Source of the DNA: Saprospiraceae bacterium | GTDB taxonomy: Bacteria > Bacteroidota > Bacteroidia > Chitinophagales > Saprospiraceae | NCBI GenBank assembly: GCA_020628755.1 | Contig: JAHDEQ010000001.1 | Coordinates: 58,847-64,396, forward strand | Length of the DNA: 5,550 bases | Reading direction: 5' to 3' | Part shown: piece after piece, positions 1 through 5,550 of the stretch | How the letters are laid out: every line of letters begins with the position of its first letter | Position numbering within the stretch: the first letter of the stretch is position 1 | Translations under genes and position numbers: made by a program | The notes under the pieces: generated by a model | Databases searched by the model: none | Seen by the model: only the letters and a program-made list of their open reading frames with translations | What the model was told of the DNA's origin: nothing

Positions 1-22
1 AATGGTTCAAAAAAATATAATA

Positions 23-1765
23 ATGCAACTAAGTGAACAGGAACAAGTGCGCCGCGAAGCACTGCAAAAAATTAGAGATTTGGGTATCAACCCTTTTCCA
101 GCCGAACAATACAATATCAATCTTAAAACGACTGATTTCACCACAGCCGATTTTTTAAAAAACCTTAAAAAAGAACTCACCAATATTAAGAGCGTGGGCG
201 AAGCGGGTGCCGTTAAATGGTCAGAAGCACTACGTGGCAATAAATTTAGAGCCAACCAAATTTTAGGAAAAGAAGAGTTGGTTGCCGAATTAGGTGCTAC
301 CGAGACCTTAGAATTTAATGACGGCTCGGCTAGTCAATCTTTTGAAGATTTTGCGGCGAGTTTGCGTGAAAAATGTATGGGCGAGTTTGGAAAAGAACAT
401 CGCCCCGAAGTAAGTATTGCAGGTCGTTTTATGGGACAACGTGGCCCTTTTGCTAAATTACAAGATGCTTATGGACGTATTCAATTGTATTTGGATAAAA
501 AAGGCATTGGAGAAACTGAGGAGTCTAAAGCCTTGAGCAAACAACTGATGAAACTCCTTCATATTGGGGATTTTATTGGGGTAAGAGGTGAGCTCTTTGC
601 AACGGGTACAGGTGAGGTATCACTAAAAGTTAAAGAATTAACTTTTTTGAGCAAAGCACTTCGCAATCTTCCCATCGTAAAAAAAGACAAAGAAGGTAAT
701 ATTTATGATGCTTTTACTGATCCCGAATTGCGTTATCGTCAACGTTATGTCGATTTGGTCGTAAATCCTCAAGTCAAAGAAATTTTCTTGAAGCGTACCA
801 AAGTCATCCAAACCATGCGTAATTATTTTAATGACCAAGGTTGGTTGGAAGTCGAAACGCCAATTTTACAACCCATACATGGAGGTGCAGCAGCTCGTCC
901 ATTTGAGACGCATCACAATACCTTGGATATGCCTTTGTATATGCGTATTGCCAATGAATTGTACTTGAAGCGATTAATTGTTGGCGGCTTTGATGGTGTC
1001 TATGAATTTGGAAAAATGTTTCGCAACGAAGGGATGGATAGAACCCACAATCCTGAATTTACGGCGATGGAAATTTATGTGGCCTATAAGGATTATATTT
1101 GGATGATGGGAATGGTAGAGGAATGCCTCGAGCGAGTTGCCCTAGCGGTCAACGGCACGACGCAAGCACAAGTAGGAGAAAATTTGATTGAATTTAAAGG
1201 ACCTTATCGTCGTTTGAGTATGGCAGACTCCATCAAAGAATATACGGGAGTTGACATCAACGGAATGTCCGAAGATGATTTACGTGATGTCTGTAAGCAA
1301 ATGCATATCGAGGTTGACCCAAGTATGGGCAAAGGAAAATTGATTGATGAAATATTTGGCGAAAAGGTGGAAGCTAATTTGATTCAACCGACTTATATCA
1401 CCGATTATCCAATCGAGATGACTCCATTGGCGAAAAAACATCGTACTAAAGAAGGTCTCGTTGAACGTTTTGAGTTATTTGTCAATGGTAAAGAAATTGC
1501 CAATGCTTATTCGGAGCTCAACGACCCGATTGACCAGCGTGAACGCTTTGAAGACCAACTCCAATTGGCAGCTCGTGGCGATGATGAAGCAATGGTTTTA
1601 GATGAAGATTTCTTACGTGCATTAGAATATGGAATGCCTCCAACTTCTGGTCTAGGAATTGGAATTGACCGCCTGACGATGATGTTGACCAATAATCCTT
1701 CGATACAAGAAGTTTTGTTCTTCCCTCAAATGAAGCCTGAGGCAAAAGAGGTAGAGCAGAAATAA
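23..1765 (+). CDS. lysS: Lysyl-tRNA synthetase (class II), with N-terminal insert
   Basis: This cytoplasmic enzyme charges tRNA-Lys with lysine using ATP. Residue numbers here count from the upstream ATG at base 2. The N-terminal helix starts at the second Met (SEQEQVRREALQKIRDLG, about 11-28). An OB-fold anticodon-binding domain follows at about 136-215 (VSIAGRFMG, LQDAYGRIQLY). The class II catalytic core has motif 1 around 270-291 (WLEVETPILQP), motif 2 at 339-359 (FRNEGMDRTHNPEF) and motif 3 at 544-562 (GMPPTSGLGIGIDRL). GGAAARPFETHHN and NGKEIANAYSELNDP are further LysRS signatures. I chose the ATG at 23 because family members commonly begin with a Met directly before the LSEQE segment. 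The in-frame ATG at 2 would add seven residues, and the window shows nothing upstream to exclude it. Residues about 57-132 are an insert absent from the LysRS sequences I can recall. The gene is followed by a terminator. Identity is certain; only the start is open. Confidence 0.97.
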   Translation: MQLSEQEQVRREALQKIRDLGINPFPAEQYNINLKTTDFTTADFLKNLKKELTNIKSVGEAGAVKWSEALRGNKFRANQILGKEELVAELGATETLEFNDGSASQSFEDFAASLREKCMGEFGKEHRPEVSIAGRFMGQRGPFAKLQDAYGRIQLYLDKKGIGETEESKALSKQLMKLLHIGDFIGVRGELFATGTGEVSLKVKELTFLSKALRNLPIVKKDKEGNIYDAFTDPELRYRQRYVDLVVNPQVKEIFLKRTKVIQTMRNYFNDQGWLEVETPILQPIHGGAAARPFETHHNTLDMPLYMRIANELYLKRLIVGGFDGVYEFGKMFRNEGMDRTHNPEFTAMEIYVAYKDYIWMMGMVEECLERVALAVNGTTQAQVGENLIEFKGPYRRLSMADSIKEYTGVDINGMSEDDLRDVCKQMHIEVDPSMGKGKLIDEIFGEKVEANLIQPTYITDYPIEMTPLAKKHRTKEGLVERFELFVNGKEIANAYSELNDPIDQRERFEDQLQLAARGDDEAMVLDEDFLRALEYGMPPTSGLGIGIDRLTMMLTNNPSIQEVLFFPQMKPEAKEVEQK

Positions 1766-1790
1766 AATATCTTTTGTAAAAACGATACCC

Positions 1791-1831
1791 GAAGCCCTTA
1801 TTTGTTTTTGACAGATAAGGGCTTTATCTTT
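1791..1831 (+). terminator. Intrinsic terminator of lysS
   Basis: A perfect 10-bp stem pairs AAGCCCTTAT (1792-1801) with ATAAGGGCTT (1815-1824). It continues inward through a T-G wobble (1802/1814) and three more pairs (1803-1805 with 1811-1813), leaving a 5-base loop. A T-rich run (TTTTATCTTT from about 1822) follows the descending arm. It lies 26 bases after the lysS stop codon, where a rho-independent terminator is expected. The T-run is interrupted by A and C, so some readthrough into the next operon is possible. Confidence 0.85.
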
Positions 1832-1832
1832 G
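1801..1832 (+). promoter_or_regulatory. Bacteroidota-type promoter for the ATPase-nuclease operon
   Basis: TTTG at 1801-1804 (-33 element), a 20-base spacer, then TATCTTTG at 1825-1832 match the TTTG / TAnnTTTG consensus of the primary sigma factor in Bacteroidota. The -7 box ends 22 bases before the ATPase ATG, implying a leader of roughly 15 bases. The -33 element lies in the stem and inner part of the lysS terminator hairpin, and the -7 box starts in its T-run, so terminator and promoter share the same bases. This is a consensus match only. Confidence 0.6.
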
Positions 1833-1854
1833 AATAAATCATATACACAAATTC

Positions 1855-3084
1855 ATGTCTGAAAAACTGATTGTAAAAAACTTTGGCCCAATAAAAGATG
1901 CCGAAATTGATCTCAAAAAAGTTACTATTTTTATTGGGGAGCAAGCGGGTGGAAAGAGTACTTTGGCGAAATTGGTGGCGATATTTCAAGAACTAAACCC
2001 TCTATATCCTTTACCTAATTACTTTAAAGTTCTTTTAAAAAATCAAGGACTAATTTCTTATATTAAGAATAATTCGAATCTTTTCTACGAAAATAAAAAT
2101 ATTTTTATAAACGGTTTAAGCTCCAATAGTAACAATTTTGGATTTACATTTAATATCAAAAACGAATATTATCAAAGCCTTTATGACTCTCATTTTGATT
2201 TACAAAATGACTTAACATTTAACATTTATGAAAAAGACAATGCTATATTAAAACAAAATTATGAACGTGCAAAACATTATTCAGATGTGGAAAATAACCT
2301 AAAAAAAGAAATAGAGAACTTACGAAAAGAATTATCTGTTTTTCACTCTAAACCAGTTTACTACCCAACTGAAAGGTATTTACTTTCTGCCATATCAAAT
2401 GCTATAAATAATTTTTTAAAAAACGAAATCCCAATTCCTCCTAGTATAATTCAATTTGGCTCATTATTCGAAGAAGCCATAAGTTTTATACAAAATTTTA
2501 ATCTTCCAAAATTTGGTTTAAAATACAAATCAGAGAACAAAACCCTAAAAATTAATTATAAATCAACTAAGTTTCTTGATTTAAGATTCAGTTCTTCTGG
2601 TTTGCAATCTATATTCCCACTTCTTTTAGTAATCGAATATTTTAATATTATTTATGATAACCAGAAAAAAACTAACAATAATAAAATATCATATAAACAT
2701 ATTACCGAAGAACCCGAACTCAATCTCTATCCAACTACACAAAAGAAGCTAGTCGAATATCTAATATCAAAATGTACTAAAGAAAAAAATAGTTTAGTTG
2801 TCACAACTCATAGCCCTTATATTTTATCTACTTTTGATAACTGCATTCAAGCAGGAAATGTGGTCAAAAGCCGTCCTGAATTAAAAGAAAAAGTGGAATC
2901 AATTATTTCTTCTGAATATCATTTAGATTATGATGATGTGGCAGTTTATTATGTTGCCAATGGGGAAGTCAAATCTATTATGGATGAAGAATACAAAGGT
3001 ATAGATACCAATGCCATTGATGATGTATCAGAAGAATTAGGTGCAATCTTTGACGATTTACTAACCCTCCAGTATCAAAAATAG
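1855..3084 (+). CDS. ABC/OLD-like AAA-family ATPase, putative defence sensor
   Basis: This 409-aa protein is a probable soluble ATPase of the SMC/Rad50/OLD-like ABC class (AAA_15/AAA_21-like). An N-terminal strand (LIVKNFGPIKDAEIDLKKV, 5-23) leads to Walker A, GEQAGGKST, at 28-36. A poorly conserved-looking, Asn/Lys-rich middle includes a likely short coiled coil at about 133-165. The ABC signature-like motif is RFSSSGLQS at 244-252. Walker B is ITEEPELNLYP at 283-293, with E286 the likely catalytic Glu. The switch histidine is in TTHSPYIL at 317-324. No TOPRIM domain follows: the chain ends about 85 residues after the H-loop, so this is not a full OLD nuclease. It has its own promoter and is followed after 3 bases by a probable nuclease gene. 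The middle of the gene is very A/T-rich (several 60-base lines are 13-23% G+C). The ATPase class is secure; the role in phage or plasmid defence is inferred from context. Confidence 0.9.
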   Translation: MSEKLIVKNFGPIKDAEIDLKKVTIFIGEQAGGKSTLAKLVAIFQELNPLYPLPNYFKVLLKNQGLISYIKNNSNLFYENKNIFINGLSSNSNNFGFTFNIKNEYYQSLYDSHFDLQNDLTFNIYEKDNAILKQNYERAKHYSDVENNLKKEIENLRKELSVFHSKPVYYPTERYLLSAISNAINNFLKNEIPIPPSIIQFGSLFEEAISFIQNFNLPKFGLKYKSENKTLKINYKSTKFLDLRFSSSGLQSIFPLLLVIEYFNIIYDNQKKTNNNKISYKHITEEPELNLYPTTQKKLVEYLISKCTKEKNSLVVTTHSPYILSTFDNCIQAGNVVKSRPELKEKVESIISSEYHLDYDDVAVYYVANGEVKSIMDEEYKGIDTNAIDDVSEELGAIFDDLLTLQYQK

Positions 3085-3087
3085 TCT

Positions 3088-3531
3088 ATGTGCTGTAAAG
3101 ATATAATAGAAGAAACTGAAGCGAATGAAGACTGCTTTTGTAATAAAACAAGTGCTGAAGAAAACGGTCGAAAGTTTGTTATCGAAATTCCAAAAGAAAG
3201 TAAAGAAAACTTTTGTAGAATTGAAATTGATGGCTGTTTTATTACTCATGAAAATGTTGAAAAATGTGATTTTGTATTTGTGCGTTGCGCCAATGATGAT
3301 ACTTACTATGTTGAATTGAAAGGACAAAAAATCAAAAAAGCATATAGTCAAATTACTACGACTATAAAAACTCATTTTCCAAAACCAAAAGATAAAATCT
3401 TTGGTTTTATAGTTGCTTCAAGAGTTCCAAAAGCTGGACAAGACATCAACAAACTAAAAAAGGATTTCATCAAAAATTATGGACAAAAACTAGAGATAGG
3501 TACTAAAAAATACATTCACAAAATATCCTAA
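3088..3531 (+). CDS. Small cysteine-rich PD-(D/E)xK-like nuclease candidate
   Basis: I cannot assign this 147-aa protein to a named family. It begins with a cysteine-rich segment (C2, C3, C16, C18, then C43, C50, C60, C67) that could bind zinc. The core resembles a PD-(D/E)xK fold: RIEIDGCFI (44-52), D61 in a hydrophobic strand (KCDFVFVR), then a strand bearing E76-x-K78 in YYVELKG, then a helix with Q88 (KAYSQITTTI). D61, E76, K78 and Q88 would be the catalytic set. A second alpha/beta part follows (IFGFIVASRVPKAG, 104-117), ending in a basic tail. There is no signal peptide or membrane segment. The ATG lies 3 bases after the ATPase stop, so the two are almost certainly co-transcribed and probably translationally coupled. 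Its low G+C (two sampled 60-base lines are 27%) matches the ATPase gene. The reading frame is secure; nuclease activity is inferred from motif pattern only. Confidence 0.85.
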   Translation: MCCKDIIEETEANEDCFCNKTSAEENGRKFVIEIPKESKENFCRIEIDGCFITHENVEKCDFVFVRCANDDTYYVELKGQKIKKAYSQITTTIKTHFPKPKDKIFGFIVASRVPKAGQDINKLKKDFIKNYGQKLEIGTKKYIHKIS

Positions 3532-4040
3532 CCAAAACTTTCCTCCTTCTCAAAGGCGGGTTCAAAAACCAAATCATAATCTAAATCTTCCAATTCGAGT
3601 TGCTTGTTTTCTTCTACTTCTGGATTTGATTTTTCTTTCTTTTTTTTGGGTTTGGCTTTATAGAGTTGTTGATTGCGTTCTTTGATTTTGTGGAAGCGGA
3701 GCAAATGTCCTTCTATATTTTCATTGTAAATACAGAGGATAAGCGAACGCTTATTGCGCCGATTGAGTGGAAATAAAATCTTTATTGGATTATGAACATA
3801 ACCATTGTCTTCAAACATTAAAATCTGCTTGTTGCGGGTAGGCAGACGAAAGAGCGATAGCTCGCTTTCGTCTTGCGGCAAGGGAATATCGGCATAGCCT
3901 TCTTCTTCCAAAAAAGCCTTTACCATAGCATAAGTTTGTTCTAATGAACCACCTTTAAATTCCAAGCGAAACTCCCAGCCATCGCTTGTGCCATCCATAT
4001 ATTTGCTACCTGCATCAGGAAAATCTTCTCGAATTGGCAT
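3528..4040 (-). CDS. Conserved-looking protein of unknown function, charged C-terminal tail
   Basis: I do not recognise a named family. From the ATG at 4040 the protein has 170 residues. An ordered-looking N-terminal region of about 120 residues (MPIREDFPDAGSKYMDG, GWEFRLEFKGGSLEQTY, LFRLPTRNKQILMFEDNG, NPIKILFPLNRRNKRSLIL) has alternating strands and helices. It is followed by a lysine-rich stretch (128-137) and an acidic tail (140-170), probably flexible. No signal peptide, membrane segment or catalytic motif is visible, so it is probably cytoplasmic. An in-frame GTG at 4070 would add ten residues, but it lies upstream of the -7 box at 4060-4067, so a transcript from that promoter would lack it; the ATG is preferred. 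Base composition resembles lysS and tolC rather than the ATPase operon. Its stop codon overlaps that of the convergent nuclease gene by 4 bases. It is divergent from the TolC gene. Confidence 0.82.
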   Translation of the reverse strand: MPIREDFPDAGSKYMDGTSDGWEFRLEFKGGSLEQTYAMVKAFLEEEGYADIPLPQDESELSLFRLPTRNKQILMFEDNGYVHNPIKILFPLNRRNKRSLILCIYNENIEGHLLRFHKIKERNQQLYKAKPKKKKEKSNPEVEENKQLELEDLDYDLVFEPAFEKEESFG

Positions 4041-4059
4041 TTCGAAACTATTTTTAAAA

Positions 4060-4067
4060 CAAAAATA
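4060..4067 (-). promoter_or_regulatory. -7 box for the unknown - strand gene
   Basis: Read on the - strand this is TATTTTTG, an exact TAnnTTTG match, ending 19 bases before the ATG at 4040. The -33 region is weak: TTTC at 4087-4090 with a 19-base spacer matches TTTG in three of four bases. The short A/T-rich leader fits the phylum's usual layout. Confidence 0.5.
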
Positions 4068-4103
4068 CACATTTTGTTTTAAAAAAGAAAGTGTAAAGAT
4101 TTC

Positions 4104-4295
4104 TATTTTAGCTTTACTAAACCTTACTTAACACTCATCAACCCTCAGATTTAGGAAAGCAATACTTCTCAATGGTAATAGGTATATCATGTTCAAATCA
4201 AGATTTATCCATAAAACCTATATTTTTATATAAAAAACAGCTCTTATTTATAGAGGCTTTCGTACTATTGTAGTCTAATTTTGAAAGCTAAAATA
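4104..4295. repeat. 12-bp inverted repeat spanning the divergent promoter region
   Basis: TATTTTAGCTTT at 4104-4115 is the exact reverse complement of AAAGCTAAAATA at 4284-4295. The right arm starts at the base after the tolC -7 box, over the expected transcription start. The left arm lies about 37 bases upstream of the other gene's -7 box. The placement would suit a pair of operator half-sites, but the arms are 168 bases apart and A/T-rich, so coincidence is possible. Confidence 0.4.
4276..4283 (+). promoter_or_regulatory. -7 box for the TolC-family gene
   Basis: TAATTTTG is an exact TAnnTTTG match ending 20 bases before the ATG at 4304. I do not see a TTG or TTTG at the right distance upstream, so the -33 element is weak or replaced by an activator site. 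The implied leader is about 14 bases. Confidence 0.5.
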
Positions 4296-4303
4296 ATATA
4301 CAT

Positions 4304-5550
4304 ATGGCTCAAAAAATACTCCTTTGTTTTACTGCCATCTTGCTAACTCTTTCTACATCTTTTGCACAAGAAACTTGGTCTTTAGAAAAGTGTATCACTT
4401 ATGCTATTGAAAATGGTCTGACCATCAAACAAACGCAATTGTCTGTTGCCCAAGCCCAATTGAATAAAGATGGAGCGAAGTACAGTCGCTACCCCAACGT
4501 CAATGCTTCTGGTAGCTATGGCTACCAATCGGGACTGACGATTGACCCTACCACCAACGCCTTTATCAATGGTTTTGCAGGTAACAACACTTGGTCTATT
4601 AGTTCAGGCGTTGTGCTATACAATGGTGGAGCAATCAGCAATTCTATCAAACAAGCCGACATGGATTGGGAGGCTTCAAAAGCCGATCTTGAACAAACCC
4701 AAAATGACGTTGCGCTCAACGTTGCCAATGCTTATATCAATATTTTGTTTGCGGAAGAACAATTGGCCAATGCCCAAAAACGCCTCGAACTGTCGCAAGC
4801 ACAGCTCGACCAAACCGATAAATTGATTCGAGTAGGACAACTTCCCGAAAACGACCGATTTGATTTATTGGCTACTATTGCTCAAAACGAGCAAGCGATT
4901 GTTTTGCAAGAAAACAATGTTACCCTTGCCTATCTCAACCTCAAACAATTGTTGGAACTTGACCCCAATAAGGATATTGTTATCGAACGTCCCGAAATCG
5001 AAGTCCCCGAAGGCGATGCTATTGATGCACTTGATCTTAGCACTGTTTACAGTACTGCGCTCAATGCACAACCTTTTGTGAGAGCAGACAATTTGCGTTT
5101 GCAAAGTGCAGAGATGGGTGTGGACATTGCCAAAGCAAGTCTTTATCCTCGTTTATCTTTGTTTGGGCGATTAGATACGAGATATTCAACAGAATCCTTT
5201 CCTGTGGTTGGCTTGGAAACCATTCAAGTCCCCATTCCTGTAGAATTTATGGGTGTTGAGGGGGAAATTCTTTTCCCACAAAGCGATAGAGTTTTTGATG
5301 AGAAACCCAGTCCTTATTTTAACCAATTAGATAATAATTTTGGACAATCGTTTGGTTTGAGTTTGAATATTCCCATTTATAATAACAACAATACCAAAAT
5401 CAATATTGAGCGTGCCAAGCTCAATATCATCAACGCTGAAATTACCAGCAAACGCAATAAGCAGAATTTAAAAACCAATATTCAAACAGCTATTGCCAAT
5501 GCCCGTGCAGCTCGCAAACAATTGCAAGCTGCCCAACGCACCCGTGATGC
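4304..5550 (+). CDS. TolC-family outer-membrane efflux protein (3' end missing)
   Basis: The frame is open for 415 codons from the ATG at 4304 to the window edge, so the C-terminus is missing. Residues 1-21 form a Sec signal peptide (hydrophobic core LLCFTAILLTL, cleavage after SFA). The mature start WSLEKCITYAIENGLTIKQ is the classic opening of an outer-membrane efflux repeat, followed by YPNVNASGSYGYQSG and IDPTTNAF (80-87), a hallmark of Bacteroidota homologues. Long helical segments at about 120-220 and 367-415 would form the periplasmic tunnel. Strands near 95-107 and 346-359 (FGLSLNIPIYN) would belong to the beta-barrel. The second repeat starts near 247. Residues about 297-337 form a long loop rich in Pro and acidic residues, likely on the cell surface. 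Such proteins form trimeric exit ducts for RND or ABC pumps or type I secretion; a membrane-fusion protein and pump may lie downstream, outside the window. Confidence 0.93.
   Translation, partial: MAQKILLCFTAILLTLSTSFAQETWSLEKCITYAIENGLTIKQTQLSVAQAQLNKDGAKYSRYPNVNASGSYGYQSGLTIDPTTNAFINGFAGNNTWSISSGVVLYNGGAISNSIKQADMDWEASKADLEQTQNDVALNVANAYINILFAEEQLANAQKRLELSQAQLDQTDKLIRVGQLPENDRFDLLATIAQNEQAIVLQENNVTLAYLNLKQLLELDPNKDIVIERPEIEVPEGDAIDALDLSTVYSTALNAQPFVRADNLRLQSAEMGVDIAKASLYPRLSLFGRLDTRYSTESFPVVGLETIQVPIPVEFMGVEGEILFPQSDRVFDEKPSPYFNQLDNNFGQSFGLSLNIPIYNNNNTKINIERAKLNIINAEITSKRNKQNLKTNIQTAIANARAARKQLQAAQRTRD

Larger units (their letters stand above)
4071..4303. promoter_or_regulatory. Divergent intergenic region
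   Basis: This 233-base A/T-rich gap separates the divergent unknown gene and the TolC gene. I see no open frame of convincing composition and no strong terminator in it. It holds the tolC -7 box and both arms of a 12-bp inverted repeat, while the other gene's -7 box lies just outside its left edge. It is the likely site of any shared transcriptional control. Confidence 0.6.

Noticed and set aside
2..22. Upstream ATG start for lysS
   Set aside because: It would add MVQKNII before the usual family start; the A-rich bases just ahead of the ATG at 23 look like a leader. It is not excluded because the upstream region is outside the window.
3061..3375. 104-codon - strand open frame opposite the nuclease gene
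   Set aside because: It is very Phe/Ile-rich, as expected for the complement of an A/T-rich, Lys/Glu-rich gene, and lies opposite a better-supported frame.
1764..3527. Direct repeat AAAATATC at 1764-1771 and 3520-3527, flanking the ATPase-nuclease pair like an insertion footprint
   Set aside because: The same 8-mer also occurs inside the ATPase gene near 2683, it is A/T-rich, and the right copy lies within the nuclease coding sequence. Chance is the simplest explanation.
3559..3570. Possible hairpin GGTT-CAAA-AACC after the nuclease stop
   Set aside because: Only 4 bp of stem, no T-run, and it falls inside the opposing coding sequence.
4041..4070. GTG start adding ten residues to the - strand unknown protein
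   Set aside because: It lies upstream of an exact -7 box at 4060-4067, and the added MYFCFKNSFE is low-complexity leader-like sequence.
4241..4255. CTCT...AGAG hairpin in the divergent gap
   Set aside because: A 4-bp stem in A/T-rich sequence with no supporting context.
4542..5104. Open frames of 73-94 codons on both strands (4542-4826 +, 4860-5081 +, 4865-5104 -)
   Set aside because: They are out of frame with the clear TolC-family reading frame that covers the whole region and look like no known protein.

Overview
The window looks like a chromosomal segment from a member of the Bacteroidota. Three things point there. The gene starts lack Shine-Dalgarno sequences and have A/T-rich leaders. 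The Bacteroidota-type -7 promoter box TAnnTTTG sits just upstream of the three genes whose starts have visible upstream sequence. The TolC-like protein carries the IDPTTN motif typical of TolC homologues in this phylum. The genus cannot be set from the sequence alone.

Layout, left to right: (1) lysS, lysyl-tRNA synthetase, + strand, practically complete, with an unusual insert of about 75 residues ahead of its OB-fold. (2) A strong intrinsic terminator hairpin whose inner part also carries a promoter with both -33 and -7 matches. (3) A tight two-gene + strand operon, markedly richer in A+T than its flanks: an ABC/OLD-like ATPase (409 aa) and, 3 bases later, a small cysteine-rich protein (147 aa) with a PD-(D/E)xK nuclease-like motif set. 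(4) A 170-aa conserved-looking protein of unknown function on the - strand, whose stop codon overlaps the nuclease stop. (5) A divergent, A/T-rich regulatory gap with a -7 box facing each way and a 12-bp inverted repeat. (6) The first 415 codons of a TolC-family outer-membrane efflux protein, + strand, cut off by the window end.

lysS is housekeeping and the TolC gene belongs to envelope transport. The ATPase-nuclease pair is the accessory element. Its tight coupling, base composition, placement between unrelated core-type genes and sensor-ATPase plus effector-nuclease layout suggest a compact anti-phage or anti-plasmid module, similar in principle to Septu-type ATPase/nuclease pairs but with a different nuclease fold. 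This is inference from layout and motifs; neither protein can be tied to a named defence system from the sequence alone.
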